Of a stretch of DNA of 64,000 nt, positions 1 through 9,294 are shown one piece after another. The notes below the pieces were generated by a model. It did not search any database. It saw only the letters and a program-made list of their open reading frames with translations, and was not told the origin of the DNA. Each line of letters begins with the position of its first letter. The stretch's first letter is position 1. The stretch is from Paenibacillus mesophilus. GTDB lineage: Bacteria > Bacillota > Bacilli > Paenibacillales > NBRC-103111. The stretch covers positions 62,001 through 126,000 of the forward strand of contig NZ_VCRA01000003.1 of NCBI RefSeq assembly GCF_005938385.1, written 5' to 3'. Made by a program: the position numbers and the translations under genes.

Positions 1-2476
1 CGCTCGCCGAGTGCGAACGGAACATGCGGATCAGCTTGCTCCGGTTCCCGCTGTCAACGCCTTGTCCGAGCACCTGGATCGCATGCGGCTTGAGCCGTTC
101 CTTCAGCTCGGGATGAATTTGCTTGAGCATCCGGTGGGAAGTGAACAGAATGAGCATTCTGCCCTTCGTTTCTACGGCGACATCGGCTAACGAGCCGACT
201 AGCGCTTCAAGAAATGCGGCATCCGCCGTCGCGCCCTTGACGCTCGGAAAATCCCGAGGGATTAAGACGAGAGCCTGCTGCCGGTATTGAAACGGTGACG
301 GGAGCTGAACGGTCTTCACCTTCCGCTCGTCGGACAGCGGCTCGAGCCCTACCTGGGATGCGCTATATTGAAACGATTTGTTCACGGTCAGCGTTGCCGA
401 AGTGAGCACGACGCTATCCTTCGCGTCGAAGAAATGCTGCTTCAATAAGTGGCTGACGTCCAGAGGGACGGCGAACAGTTGAACCGATTTACTTTTGTAA
501 TAAGGAGACGCTTCGAGCCAAAAGACGTAGTCGTTATCCTGCATGCGCATAAAAAACCGCAGCACGTCCCGATGACGCACCAGCTGTTTCACGGAGCCGG
601 ACAAATCCGTCAGCACACTGCTTGTCGAAAACTCGTCGGTTCCTTCCTTCAGCTCGGAGACGAGCTTATCGAGCTTCTTGGCGACCTCGGTCGCTTCGAG
701 ATAAATATTTTCTTCGATCACCTGCAGCGTGCTCCACGATTTCGGAAGCGTCTCGGGCTTCAGCCGCATTACGTACTGGCCGCTCTCGCTTCCTGCAGCG
801 TCATTGCGTTCGGAAACGAGCAGGAACAGAAGCTCCGTCAGCTTATCCCATTCCTCCTTGATGCGGACTAACCGGGGGTAAACCGACTCGATCGAGGCGT
901 TCCATTCCGTCGCCTTTTCTTCCGTCCCCCGCTCCAGCCTGAATTGAAGCGAAGGCAGCTGTCCGTTTCTGGCATCCTTGTACAGCCACAACAGCGTATT
1001 GAGCAGCGAGCCGTAATGCAGATCCATCCCCAGATGTTTGCTGGCTACTTCCTCGAAGTGGTGCGCTTCGTCGATGACGAGCTGCTTGTAGGCCGGCAGC
1101 AGCCGGTTTTCCGCCTGGATATCGGTGAACAAGAGCGAATGGTTCGTAATGACGACGTCGGCAATGTTAGCCTCGTGACGGGCGCGGTGATAGAAACATT
1201 TTTTGAACCAAGGGCACATCCGGTTGAGACACGAGTCCGTATCGCTTGCGACCGTCTGCCAAAACTCCGCACCCCGATTCGCAAAAAACAGCTCCTCGTC
1301 ATCCCCGTGCTTCGTCTCGCTTAGCCATACGACCATTTGCGCGGCACTGATCCGGTCATCCTTCTCGCTCGCGAAGTCGCGGTTGTACAGCTTCTGCTCG
1401 AACTTGCGCAGGCATAAATAATGGCTGCGGCCTTTGAGCACCGCGGCACGGAACGGCACCGGAAAAATATCGTGCAGCAGCGGGATGTCCCGGCCGCGCA
1501 ATTGCTCCTGCAGGTTGATCGTATGCGTGCTGACGATCACTTTCTTGTTTTCCTTGATGCCATAATACAGCGACGGAATCAAATAAGCGAGCGATTTGCC
1601 CGTTCCCGTTCCGGCTTCGACCATCAAGTGCCGTCCGGCGCCGAACGACTTCTCGACCTCGTGAATCATTTGCTCCTGCGCTTCGCGCTCCTCGAACCGT
1701 TCGAACTTGTTGCGCAAGTTTCCTTTAATCCGCTCGTAGAACGGCTCGAACGTATCGCCTTTGCCAATATCCGCCTGCTCGTCTTCTTCCCTCGCCGGCT
1801 TCTCCTCGTCCCAATCTCCGACGTTCAGCACGTATTGGCGGAAATACCGGTTCCCGTCCGGATCAATGCTGACGCTCGTCTCTTTGCGGATCCGCATCTC
1901 CTGGAAAAACCAACCGGTATCGCCCGGATCGGTCTCGAACAGCTGCGCGAGCTTCTGTACGGTCAACAGCGGCAGCGTATCGAACTTCTCCAAACATTTC
2001 AGCCAAATCAGAGCGGTCACTTCCGCGTCGCTATCCGCCTGATGGGGCCGGTCGTGCTCCAAGCCGAACGCCGCGCTGACCATCGACAGCTGCAGGCTCG
2101 TCAATGCCGGGAACAAAATGCGCAATACGGGAATCGTATCGAGCACTCGGCCGTCGAACGGCAAATATCCGCTTTTCTCGCAGGCATAGCGCAAAAACAT
2201 ATGATCGAATCCCGCATTGTGCGCTACCAAGGCGCTGTCGGCGAGCAGAGGCAGCATATCCGCCAGCACGTCCTCTACCTCGGGCGAGTCCGCCACCATC
2301 TCGTCGGTAATTCCGGTGAGCTGTACGATAAATTCCGGGATAGGCTTGCTCGGCTTAACGAAGGAGGCATACCGCCGGCTAATGACTCCGTCTTCTATAA
2401 GAACAAGACCAACCTGTATGATATCATCCGAAGGTTGGTCTCCCGTCGTTTCCAAATCAAGTACTGCATATCTCAT
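1..2476 (-). CDS. dinG: ATP-dependent helicase DinG with N-terminal 3'-5' exonuclease domain (3' end outside window)
   Basis: Reading leftward from an ATG at 2476, 825 residues are open to the window edge with no stop, so the C-terminus is missing. The first residues read MRYAVLDLETTG, the ExoI motif of a DEDDh exonuclease (epsilon-subunit-like). Downstream is the helicase part: Walker A GTGTGKS (about 1600-1620), a DEAH box in QLVIDEAH (about 1056-1080) and LFTSHRM near the left edge, typical of the XPD/DinG superfamily 2 group. The exonuclease-helicase fusion of over 900 residues is the Firmicute form of DinG; the E. coli protein lacks the nuclease domain. The role is expected in unwinding or trimming DNA or RNA-DNA structures during repair. 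No good Shine-Dalgarno precedes the ATG, so the exact start is uncertain by a few codons. A terminator at 2591-2640 separates it from the pan operon. Confidence 0.93.
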   Translation of the reverse strand, partial: MRYAVLDLETTGDQPSDDIIQVGLVLIEDGVISRRYASFVKPSKPIPEFIVQLTGITDEMVADSPEVEDVLADMLPLLADSALVAHNAGFDHMFLRYACEKSGYLPFDGRVLDTIPVLRILFPALTSLQLSMVSAAFGLEHDRPHQADSDAEVTALIWLKCLEKFDTLPLLTVQKLAQLFETDPGDTGWFFQEMRIRKETSVSIDPDGNRYFRQYVLNVGDWDEEKPAREEDEQADIGKGDTFEPFYERIKGNLRNKFERFEEREAQEQMIHEVEKSFGAGRHLMVEAGTGTGKSLAYLIPSLYYGIKENKKVIVSTHTINLQEQLRGRDIPLLHDIFPVPFRAAVLKGRSHYLCLRKFEQKLYNRDFASEKDDRISAAQMVVWLSETKHGDDEELFFANRGAEFWQTVASDTDSCLNRMCPWFKKCFYHRARHEANIADVVITNHSLLFTDIQAENRLLPAYKQLVIDEAHHFEEVASKHLGMDLHYGSLLNTLLWLYKDARNGQLPSLQFRLERGTEEKATEWNASIESVYPRLVRIKEEWDKLTELLFLLVSERNDAAGSESGQYVMRLKPETLPKSWSTLQVIEENIYLEATEVAKKLDKLVSELKEGTDEFSTSSVLTDLSGSVKQLVRHRDVLRFFMRMQDNDYVFWLEASPYYKSKSVQLFAVPLDVSHLLKQHFFDAKDSVVLTSATLTVNKSFQYSASQVGLEPLSDERKVKTVQLPSPFQYRQQALVLIPRDFPSVKGATADAAFLEALVGSLADVAVETKGRMLILFTSHRMLKQIHPELKERLKPHAIQVLGQGVDSGNRSKLIRMFRSHSAS

Positions 2477-2590
2477 CGGGCTTTTTTTCAATCCCTTCTT
2501 CGCGATTCACTCTTTAGCATACCAAATTCGAAAGCGAAAAGGGAAGGAAAGATTTTAAATTCCCCCCGGGAGCTTCCAAAGTTCAAAAAC

Positions 2591-2640
2591 AAAAAAGCCG
2601 TCCTGGCACATTCGATAAATGCGAGCCGGGACAGCTTTAT
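2591..2640 (-). terminator. Rho-independent terminator after the pan operon TPR gene
   Basis: On the minus strand AGCTGTCCCGGC pairs with GCCAGGACGGCT (two G-U pairs) around a 17-nt loop and is followed by six T. It lies between the TPR gene and dinG and should end the panB-panC-panD-TPR transcript. Confidence 0.75.
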
Positions 2641-2657
2641 AAAGAAAAGTACGACGA

Positions 2658-3305
2658 TCAATGAATAAATCCGGGACCCGATTGCTTCATTCCACTGTGC
2701 TGCGATAGGCAAATACCCATGTTGATCATCGGTTCGACACAAGACGGGTCGGCCGAATAGGCAAGCTTGAACAGCTGTTGGGCCTGTTCCATATTCGCAT
2801 TTTTCGCTTGAATGCATCCCATGGCATTATAGGAAATTGCTTTCATTTGCGCATGCTCGGACAAAGAAGTTATGAACCGGAAATGCCGGTAAGCTTCCAC
2901 ATCGTTGCCGATACGCATTTGCCCCATCGCCAAGTATAACCGGGCGAGCAAATAATCGGGCTGCAGCTCGATCACTTTCTCGAACTCCTTGTTCGCATTC
3001 TCGAACATGAGCAGCTGGAAATAGCCTTGTCCTTTCCTGAACGTCTCGGATGCGGCATTCATTTCCGGCGGCGCCTCCGGCATGTTCTCCGGTATATCGT
3101 TCCAGCTATTGCCCGGGACCGTCTGCAGCACGTGGGACAGCTTTTCTTCAAAATGGAGCCACTGCTCGATAAACGAGTCGCTCATCGATTTTAATACTTC
3201 CAGCTTTTTGTGCAGATCCTGCTTTCCCTTATCGTCGGCTGTCGGATATTGCTGTATCACTTCATCCAACGTGTCGTTCATCGTAGCGAACAACTGTTTC
3301 AACAT
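2658..3305 (-). CDS. TPR-repeat protein, function unknown
   Basis: This 215-residue soluble protein has an N-terminal helical region (about residues 1-80) and two or three tetratricopeptide-like units over about 85-205, for example a stretch with FENANKEFEKVIELQPDYLL followed by YNAMGCIQAKNANMEQAQQL. TPRs are protein-protein interaction scaffolds, so no enzymatic role is expected. No signal peptide or membrane segment is visible. The gene starts at an ATG behind GGTGGGATCAGGTC and lies 36 bp downstream of panD, so it is probably the last gene of the pan operon. That position is all the context available; a link to pantothenate synthesis is not shown. Confidence 0.7.
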   Translation of the reverse strand: MLKQLFATMNDTLDEVIQQYPTADDKGKQDLHKKLEVLKSMSDSFIEQWLHFEEKLSHVLQTVPGNSWNDIPENMPEAPPEMNAASETFRKGQGYFQLLMFENANKEFEKVIELQPDYLLARLYLAMGQMRIGNDVEAYRHFRFITSLSEHAQMKAISYNAMGCIQAKNANMEQAQQLFKLAYSADPSCVEPMINMGICLSQHSGMKQSGPGFIH

Positions 3306-3341
3306 GACCTGATCCCACCTTAGCTGAGAAATCGCGGTACG

Positions 3342-3725
3342 TTACATGATCGTGGAGTGGGTCTCGACATTCAGCGTGTCGATCACTTTATTGTCGGCCC
3401 CCATGATGGCGATTCGCGGTTTGTACGACTTGGCCTCCTCGCGCGTCATCAGCGCATATGAAATAATGATGACCGTATCTCCGGGATGAACGAGGCGTGC
3501 CGCCGCGCCGTTCAAGCAGATGACACCGGAGCCCCGCGGACCGGGTATGACGTACGTTTCGAGCCGAGCCCCATTGTTATTATCTACAACCTGGACTTTT
3601 TCATTAGGTAAAAGTTCAACCAAATCCATTAAATCTTCGTCGATCGTGATGCTGCCTACATAATTCAAGTTCGCCTCCGTGACGGTGGCGCGATGTATTT
3701 TGGATTTCATCATCGTCAAAAACAT
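3342..3725 (-). CDS. panD: Aspartate 1-decarboxylase (pro-enzyme)
   Basis: PanD decarboxylates L-aspartate to beta-alanine, the amine partner in pantothenate synthesis. The 127-residue product, beginning [16 protein letters not shown], is the usual length. It contains the self-cleavage site as GSITID near residue 27, where the Gly-Ser bond breaks to generate the catalytic pyruvoyl group, and the downstream segment with [20 protein letters not shown]. The start was chosen at 3725 because AAGGAGGGG lies a few bases upstream; the frame is open further but has no better site. It follows panC by 14 bp and precedes a TPR gene, forming panB-panC-panD. Confidence 0.96.
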   Translation of the reverse strand: MFLTMMKSKIHRATVTEANLNYVGSITIDEDLMDLVELLPNEKVQVVDNNNGARLETYVIPGPRGSGVICLNGAAARLVHPGDTVIIISYALMTREEAKSYKPRIAIMGADNKVIDTLNVETHSTIM

Positions 3726-3739
3726 GAAGTTCCCCTCCT

Positions 3740-4615
3740 TCAAGAAAAGATGCGGTTGTCGATCAGACGGGTTGCGCCGAACTTGACGGCCAGTGCGACC
3801 AGCACCGGCTCCGTCCCGTTCCATTGGTCCATCGAAGTGACCGGCTCAAGACCCGGATACGTACGGATCTCGACGTAATCGATTCGCGTAAGCGGCGCGG
3901 CCTCGATCGTATCGCGAATATTCCGCTCCAGCCGTTCTATCGTCATTCCGGGTTGATCGGCCCAGCCCTGCACTTTCCCGAGCGCTTCGGAAAGCACCAG
4001 CGCCTGCTTCCGCTCTTCTTCGTTCAAGTACACATTGCGCGAGCTCATCGCAAGTCCGTCCGGCTCACGCAGCGTCTCGCAGCGAACGATGTGGACCGGC
4101 ATATTCAGATCGGCCGTGAACTGCTCGATCACGGCTACCTGCTGGGCGTCCTTCATGCCGAAATAAGCACGGTCCGGCTGTACGATTTGGAACAATTTCG
4201 TCACGACGGTCGCAACGCCTTCGAAATGCCCGGGGCGCGAAGCTCCGCACATGACGTCCGTAATTTGTTTCACGACTACCGTCGTCTTGGTCGGAGCCGG
4301 ATACATTTCCTTGACACCCGGTACGAATACGAAGTCCGCCCCGGCTTCCGCGGCCAGCTTCAAATCGCGCTCCGGATCCCGCGGATATTTATCGAAATCT
4401 TCATTTTGCCCGAATTGCAGCGGGTTTACGAAAATACTGACGACGACGATGTCGCATTCCTTCCGCGCTTGCCGGATCAAGCTCATATGTCCTTCGTGCA
4501 TATAGCCGAGGGTAGGCATGAAGCCGACCGTCGAGAATGGCTTCGTTTTTTCGATTTCGCGGCGGGCTTCCTTCAGTCTGGAACGCATCCCGCTTATTGT
4601 CGCTATGGACTCCAT
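3740..4615 (-). CDS. panC: Pantothenate synthetase (pantoate-beta-alanine ligase)
   Basis: PanC condenses pantoate and beta-alanine with ATP through a pantoyl-adenylate. The 291-residue protein shows the class I nucleotidyl-transferase signature: [15 protein letters not shown] near residue 33 (the HIGH-type motif EGH), then [21 protein letters not shown] and later the KMSKS-like segment AMSSRNVYL. Length matches the family (about 280-290). It sits between panB and panD, with 39 bp to panB and 14 bp to panD, so the three are almost certainly co-transcribed from the promoter upstream of panB. Confidence 0.97.
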   Translation of the reverse strand: MESIATISGMRSRLKEARREIEKTKPFSTVGFMPTLGYMHEGHMSLIRQARKECDIVVVSIFVNPLQFGQNEDFDKYPRDPERDLKLAAEAGADFVFVPGVKEMYPAPTKTTVVVKQITDVMCGASRPGHFEGVATVVTKLFQIVQPDRAYFGMKDAQQVAVIEQFTADLNMPVHIVRCETLREPDGLAMSSRNVYLNEEERKQALVLSEALGKVQGWADQPGMTIERLERNIRDTIEAAPLTRIDYVEIRTYPGLEPVTSMDQWNGTEPVLVALAVKFGATRLIDNRIFS

Positions 4616-4654
4616 TTGCGCTATTCTCCTTATCGGTCGTCGCTTTAGCTTCGA

Positions 4655-5512
4655 TCAGCCTTCAGACTTGCCGCCGTATAAAGGTCCGGCCGCTTCAAGC
4701 TCGGCATGAAACGCATGCTCCTGCGACGGAAAGCTGCGGTTTTTCACTTCTTTGACGTATTCGGCGATGCCGTTACGAATAGAGTCTCCAATGTTGGCGT
4801 AAGCTTTAACGAACTTTTTGGGAATGACGGGCGAAGCGTACTGCAGCAAATCGTGGAACACCAGCACTTGACCGTCGCAGTGCGGCCCGGCGCCGATCCC
4901 GATCGTCGGTATCGACAGCTGCTTCGTAATTTGCTCGGCCAGTTCGTCGGTTACGAGCTCCAACACGATCGCGAACGCTCCGGCCTGCTCCAGCACCTTG
5001 GCGTCATCGATTAATTTCCGCGCCTGTTCGTTGTTTTTCCCTTGCACCCTATAGCCGCCGATTTGATATACCGACTGAGGCGTCAGACCGATATGCCCCA
5101 TAACCGGAACGCCTGCTTGAACGCTGGCCTGAACCGTATGGGCGATTTCGACGCCGCCCTCCATCTTGACCGCCTTGCACAGCCCTTCGCGCATAAGACG
5201 GCCGATATTGTGAAGCGATTGGTCCAAGGAGCCGTGATACGTCATAAACGGCATGTCGGCAACGACAAACGGTGCGGAGATGGCTCGCGTCACCAGCTTC
5301 GTATGATAAATCATTTCATCCAGCGTAACCGGCAATGTCGATTGCTGGCCCTGTACGACGTTGCCCAGCGAATCGCCGACCAGGATAACGTCTACACCCG
5401 CTTCCTCCGCAAGCTTCGCCGAAGGATAGTCGTATGCCGTAATCATCGAGATCGGTACGCCGTCAGCCTTCATCTTCTTCATTCGAATCGTACTCATGCT
5501 TCTCGGTTCCAT
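4655..5512 (-). CDS. panB: 3-methyl-2-oxobutanoate hydroxymethyltransferase
   Basis: PanB transfers a hydroxymethyl group from methylene-tetrahydrofolate to alpha-ketoisovalerate, the first step toward pantothenate. Family signatures are visible: ITAYDYPSAKLAEEAGVD, ILVGDSLGNVV (Mg/substrate site), the VKMEGG lysine loop and IGIGAGPHCDGQVLVFHD. The frame is open upstream to 5563, but that longer start would lie inside the leader terminator, so the ATG at 5512 (MEPRSMSTIRM, 285 residues) is preferred; a start at MSTIRM (5497) is also possible. It is the first gene of the pan operon and follows a structured leader with a terminator, which suggests control by transcription attenuation. Confidence 0.96.
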   Translation of the reverse strand: MEPRSMSTIRMKKMKADGVPISMITAYDYPSAKLAEEAGVDVILVGDSLGNVVQGQQSTLPVTLDEMIYHTKLVTRAISAPFVVADMPFMTYHGSLDQSLHNIGRLMREGLCKAVKMEGGVEIAHTVQASVQAGVPVMGHIGLTPQSVYQIGGYRVQGKNNEQARKLIDDAKVLEQAGAFAIVLELVTDELAEQITKQLSIPTIGIGAGPHCDGQVLVFHDLLQYASPVIPKKFVKAYANIGDSIRNGIAEYVKEVKNRSFPSQEHAFHAELEAAGPLYGGKSEG

Positions 5513-5560
5513 CTCAAACACCCGCTTTCGTTTGATGGCTCCGAACCGGTCTGGAATACG

Positions 5561-5593
5561 CAAAAAAGCCTTTTAGCCGAGTCGCTAAAAGGC
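5561..5593 (-). terminator. Intrinsic terminator in the panB leader
   Basis: A perfect 10-bp stem, GCCTTTTAGC/GCTAAAAGGC with a 6-nt loop, is followed by TTTTTT on the minus strand just ahead of panB. It lies about 140 nt into the transcript from the promoter at 5740-5745, so it is positioned to act as an attenuator. It could also end read-through from birA. Confidence 0.8.
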
Positions 5594-5768
5594 GTTGGTT
5601 GCAACAGGAAACGAATCGTCAGATCAGTTTTCCGTCTCGGTCCCTTTAGGCTCAGAGCAGAATTACTGGACTTGCATGAAACGTCATAACCGGGGGATTG
5701 CGAGTGCAGTTCCAGCTAGGATACCGCCTCTTACGGTTCATTATACCAGACTGTTCACAAAATCTACA
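5594..5768 (-). promoter_or_regulatory. panB promoter and structured leader, candidate pan RNA motif
   Basis: An extended -10 TGGTATAAT (TATAAT at 5740-5745) should start a leader of about 170 nt. The leader holds imperfect hairpins, one built from CTGGA...TCCAG arms around 5670-5717. Its 5' segment TAAGAGGCG can pair over nine bases with CGCCTTTTA, the left arm of the downstream terminator, giving a possible antiterminator. Known background: a conserved pan RNA motif has been described in 5' UTRs of pantothenate operons of Firmicutes including B. subtilis. Assignment of this leader to that motif is inferred from location; no covariance model was run. Confidence 0.55.
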
Positions 5769-5778
5769 TCTTTTTTTG

Positions 5779-6738
5779 TCAAAATTCCGCAGAATACAGC
5801 TTCATGACGTTCCCGTCCGGCTGACGGACGAGCAGGGCGCCCATATCGTCGATCGATTCCGCGATCCCTTCCACGCTTCCTTTCGGAGTTCGGGCCCGGA
5901 TCGGTTTGCCGAGCGAGATCGCGAGCGCTTCCCAGGCCGCGCGGATCGGTTCGAAGCCTTCGGCGTGATACAGCTCGTACAACATTTCAAATTGCTCGAG
6001 AAACGCCTTGATCAGCTCGGTGCGGTTCCATTCTTTTCCTGATGCGATCCGAAGCGATGTCCCGATATCCTTAAGCTCGTCCGGGTAGTCATCCTCCCGC
6101 AAGTTGACGCTGATGCCAATTCCGGCGATGACATATTTGAGCCTCTCGTCTTCGGCGCTCGATTCCAGCAATATGCCGCTTATCTTTTTGCCTTCGATGA
6201 GCAAATCGTTCGGCCATTTGATCGCCACCGGGATCGGTTCCATTTTGCGGATCGTCCTGCACAAGGAGACGGCAACGAGCAGCGTAAGCTGAGGAGTGAA
6301 GTGAATCGGAATTTGCGGCCGCAAAATAAGGCTCATCCAAACTCCCTTGCTCTTCGGCGAATGCCAGCTTCTGCCCATCCGTCCCCGCCCGGCGGTCTGC
6401 TGCTCGGCCAGTACGAGAGTCCCTTCCGCGGCGCCCTGCTCGGCCAAATTGTGCGCTATCGATTGGGTCGAATCGACCGAGTCGAAAAGCTTTATCGTCT
6501 TTCCCATCGTCTTCGTCGTTAAGCCGGTCAAAAGCTCTGCCGCTTTCAACCGGTCCGGTATTCCGGTAAGGCGGTAGCCTTTGCGTGGTATCGCTTCGAA
6601 CGAATAACCTTGGTCTCTTAAGCTGCTGATATGCTTCCATACGGCGGTGCGGCTGCAGCCGAGCATGTCGCTCAGCTGCTCTCCCGATACATACCGGTCG
6701 GGGTGTTCCTCGAAGTAAGCCAGTATTTGTTGTTCCAT
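5779..6738 (-). CDS. birA: Bifunctional biotin-protein ligase / biotin operon repressor
   Basis: BirA attaches biotin to carboxylase carrier domains via biotinyl-AMP and, in this two-domain form, represses biotin genes. The 319-residue protein has an N-terminal winged helix (LSDMLGCSRTAVWKHISSLR, residues about 20-45), then the ligase domain with the biotinyl-AMP loop QTAGRGRMGRSWHSPKSKG and the KWPNDLL motif, and a small C-terminal SH3-like domain. The ATG at 6738 overlaps the cca stop as TGATG, and the length then matches B. subtilis BirA. Translational coupling to cca is likely. No biotin genes occur in the window. Confidence 0.95.
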   Translation of the reverse strand: MEQQILAYFEEHPDRYVSGEQLSDMLGCSRTAVWKHISSLRDQGYSFEAIPRKGYRLTGIPDRLKAAELLTGLTTKTMGKTIKLFDSVDSTQSIAHNLAEQGAAEGTLVLAEQQTAGRGRMGRSWHSPKSKGVWMSLILRPQIPIHFTPQLTLLVAVSLCRTIRKMEPIPVAIKWPNDLLIEGKKISGILLESSAEDERLKYVIAGIGISVNLREDDYPDELKDIGTSLRIASGKEWNRTELIKAFLEQFEMLYELYHAEGFEPIRAAWEALAISLGKPIRARTPKGSVEGIAESIDDMGALLVRQPDGNVMKLYSAEF

Positions 6739-8033
6739 CAATCGCATTCCTGCTTTGCTAATAGTTTCGCCTGCCGGAGCAGCGCCGGACGTTCGTTCGG
6801 CAGCCTGCGCCGAGCCGTGTCCGCGAGCAGCCGCTGCAGCAGCCGGCCGAGCCACGGCCCCGGTTTCATCCGAAGCTCCTCCGCAAGCTCGGAGCCGCTT
6901 ACGTTCAGTTCATTCACTTGATCGACCGGCACACGCTTCACCCATTCGCGCCCGCGTTCGATAAGAGGAATGAAACGGTCCTCGCCCAGAACGTCCGTCC
7001 GCCATGCAGCCAACGACAGCCAGTCCGATACGACGGACTTGCCGTAGGTCACGCAGCATTCGGCCGTTAATTCGAACCCGACTTTATCGCTATCGGCAGA
7101 AGCGTCCGGAATAGAGACAGTGCCGAGCCGCTCTTCCATCCAAACGTTTGTCTGCAGCAGCTTCAGAATCGAATCGGATTTTTTGCCCGCAAATTTCAAT
7201 CGTTTCATGGCTTCCTTGGCGCGAACCGAGTCCATTCCCATCAGTATGAACAATGCGGTCCATCGCAGTGACGGTCCGATTATTTTCGCAAGCGAATCCC
7301 GCTCGATCGGCTCGGGGCAACGTTCCCACCCGGAGAGAGGCCAATCGATCGGCTGCTTGAAATGCCGCGGCAGGCCGCTTTCGGTCAATAGCCGAACGGC
7401 CCTGTCCGGTGCCCGTCCTTCGATCATCTTGTCCAACTCCGCGCTTACTCTCTCCATCGCCACATGAACGAGAAGCGGAGCGTGCTGCAAGAGCCCGCTC
7501 CATGTGTCCGCTTCCAGCTCGAACCCGTATTCGCAGGCGAACCGGATGCCGCGCAGCATGCGCAGCGCATCCTCGTGAAACCGTTCCATCGGATTGCCGA
7601 CGCAGCGTATCCGTCCCGCGGCCAAATCGTCCGCTCCGCCGAACGGATCGATTGAGGCTCCTTCGGCATCGAGCGCCATGGCGTTGATCGTAAAATCGCG
7701 GCGCCGCAAATCCTCGTTCAAATCGGAAATGAACTCGACTTCCTTCGGTCTCCGGAACTGCTCGTACTCGGATTCCTTCCGGAAAGTCGTTACCTCGAAC
7801 GTATGCCGCTCCATAATGACGGTAACCGTTCCGTGCTGAAGTCCCGTCGGCGCTGTCCGTGCAAACAGCCGCATCACAACTTCCGGCAATGCCGACGTTG
7901 CGATATCGATATCTTTCAACGGGCGGCCGAGAAGCTTATCCCGCACGCAGCCGCCGACGAAATACGCCTCGTAACCGGCTTGGCCCAGCCGGCGCAGCAC
8001 TTCTTTTCCTTCCCGCTCCATCGTTATCGACAT
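6738..8033 (-). CDS. cca: CCA-adding tRNA nucleotidyltransferase
   Basis: This enzyme adds or repairs the 3' CCA end of tRNAs. Class II features are clear in the 431-residue product: GGCVRDKLLGRPLKDIDIAT (template helix start and the catalytic DxD), the RRRDFTINAMA motif and the ERFHEDALRMLRGIRFA nucleotide-recognition region. The C-terminal half is the helical neck/body/tail. It is relevant that the tRNA-Pro gene at 61.8 kb does not encode its own CCA, so it depends on this activity. The gene sits between bshA (31 bp upstream) and birA (overlap), in the same order as B. subtilis. Confidence 0.96.
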   Translation of the reverse strand: MSITMEREGKEVLRRLGQAGYEAYFVGGCVRDKLLGRPLKDIDIATSALPEVVMRLFARTAPTGLQHGTVTVIMERHTFEVTTFRKESEYEQFRRPKEVEFISDLNEDLRRRDFTINAMALDAEGASIDPFGGADDLAAGRIRCVGNPMERFHEDALRMLRGIRFACEYGFELEADTWSGLLQHAPLLVHVAMERVSAELDKMIEGRAPDRAVRLLTESGLPRHFKQPIDWPLSGWERCPEPIERDSLAKIIGPSLRWTALFILMGMDSVRAKEAMKRLKFAGKKSDSILKLLQTNVWMEERLGTVSIPDASADSDKVGFELTAECCVTYGKSVVSDWLSLAAWRTDVLGEDRFIPLIERGREWVKRVPVDQVNELNVSGSELAEELRMKPGPWLGRLLQRLLADTARRRLPNERPALLRQAKLLAKQECD

Positions 8034-8064
8034 GTCCGCATTCCCTCATATTCGTGTATGGTTA

Positions 8065-9237
8065 CTAAGCTCTGCACATCTCGCTTACATCAATCTCCGG
8101 TACCGGACGTCCGAGTACGCGGTAATAAATTTGCTCATACTGCGCTGTAATCAGATCGTTGCAGAACGTCCTTCTCGCCCGGTCCAGACAGGCGCTGGAC
8201 ATCGCCTCGTACAGCTCTCTGTCGCGAAGCAAGCGGATGACGTATTCCGCCATCGTCTGCGTGTCGCCGATCGGCGCCAAAAACCCCGTCGTTCCATGAG
8301 TAATCAGCTCCGGAATGCCGCCCGCATTCGAGCCGACGGTAGGAACTCCGCAAGCCATCGCTTCCAGCGCGACAAGACCGAAGCTTTCCTTCTCCGAAGG
8401 AAGCAGCATTACATCGGCAAGCGATATGACTTGAGCGACATCGTCCTGCTTGCCCGCGAAAATGACCCGTTCGGACAATCCCAGCTCTTTTACTTTGCAT
8501 ATCGTCTTAGACAGCTCGGGACCTTCTCCGACGAACAGCAGCTTCGATGGAATCTCCTCGTTCACCTTGGAGAATACGTCTACAACGTCGCCGATACGTT
8601 TCACCGGGCGGAAGTTCGAAATGTGCAGAAGCAGCTTCTCGTCCGGCCTTGCGTAATCTCTGCGCAGCATGGCCACATCCCGCGGGTAATATACCCGTTT
8701 ATCTACGAAATTGTACGCCAAATCTATAGGTTTCTCGATATTGAGCAATTCCCTCGTTTCACGGATCAAATCTTGCGAGACGGCTGTAACCGCGTCGCTC
8801 CGTTCGATAGCGAGACGGATCAGATCGCTCAGCGATTCATCCTGACCGAGTACCGTAATATCCGTTCCATGCAGCGTCGTAATGACCTTCAGATTGCTTC
8901 CGGCCATCTCCTTCGCCAGAAATGCACATACCGCATGAGGTACCGCGTAATGGACGTGCAGCAGATCGAGATTTTCCATTTTGGCGACCTGCGCCATTTT
9001 GCTAGCAAGCGATAGATCGTAGGGAGGATATTTGAACACGTAATAATCGTTCACTTCGACTTCATGATAAAAAATATTTTTATGGAATTTCCCTAAACGG
9101 AACGGAACGCTGTGCGTAATGAAATGCACCTGGTGCCCTTTCTCCGCGAGCAATTTCCCCAGCTCCGTGGCCACGACGCCAGAGCCTCCGAGCGAAGGAT
9201 AACACGTAATTCCGATTTTCAGACGTTCGCTGTTCAT
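8065..9237 (-). CDS. bshA: N-acetyl-alpha-D-glucosaminyl L-malate synthase (bacillithiol pathway)
   Basis: BshA is a GT4 glycosyltransferase that joins UDP-GlcNAc to L-malate, the first step of bacillithiol synthesis. The 390 residues show a GT-B fold: GITCYPSLGGSGVVATELGK at the N-terminus (glycine-rich acceptor loop), LHVHYAVPHA, FRPVKR in the linker, and the donor-binding C-terminal signature EKESFGLVALEAMACGVPTV. It is 57 bp downstream of bshB1, the next enzyme of the pathway, and upstream of cca. Cytoplasmic, no signal peptide. The other expected gene, bshC, is not in the window. Confidence 0.95.
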   Translation of the reverse strand: MNSERLKIGITCYPSLGGSGVVATELGKLLAEKGHQVHFITHSVPFRLGKFHKNIFYHEVEVNDYYVFKYPPYDLSLASKMAQVAKMENLDLLHVHYAVPHAVCAFLAKEMAGSNLKVITTLHGTDITVLGQDESLSDLIRLAIERSDAVTAVSQDLIRETRELLNIEKPIDLAYNFVDKRVYYPRDVAMLRRDYARPDEKLLLHISNFRPVKRIGDVVDVFSKVNEEIPSKLLFVGEGPELSKTICKVKELGLSERVIFAGKQDDVAQVISLADVMLLPSEKESFGLVALEAMACGVPTVGSNAGGIPELITHGTTGFLAPIGDTQTMAEYVIRLLRDRELYEAMSSACLDRARRTFCNDLITAQYEQIYYRVLGRPVPEIDVSEMCRA

Positions 9238-9294
9238 TCCACGTTCTCCTCCCCCGTACGCTGGCTTGATCCGTATAGTATATTCCCGCCGGTG

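Noticed and set aside
1421-2668. 415-codon open frame on the plus strand
   Set aside because: Antisense to dinG, whose exonuclease and helicase motifs on the minus strand are unambiguous.
5561-5768. 6S RNA in the panB leader
   Set aside because: Length is near 6S size, but there is no convincing large central bubble with long closing stem, and the position ahead of panB with a direct attenuator fits a leader better.
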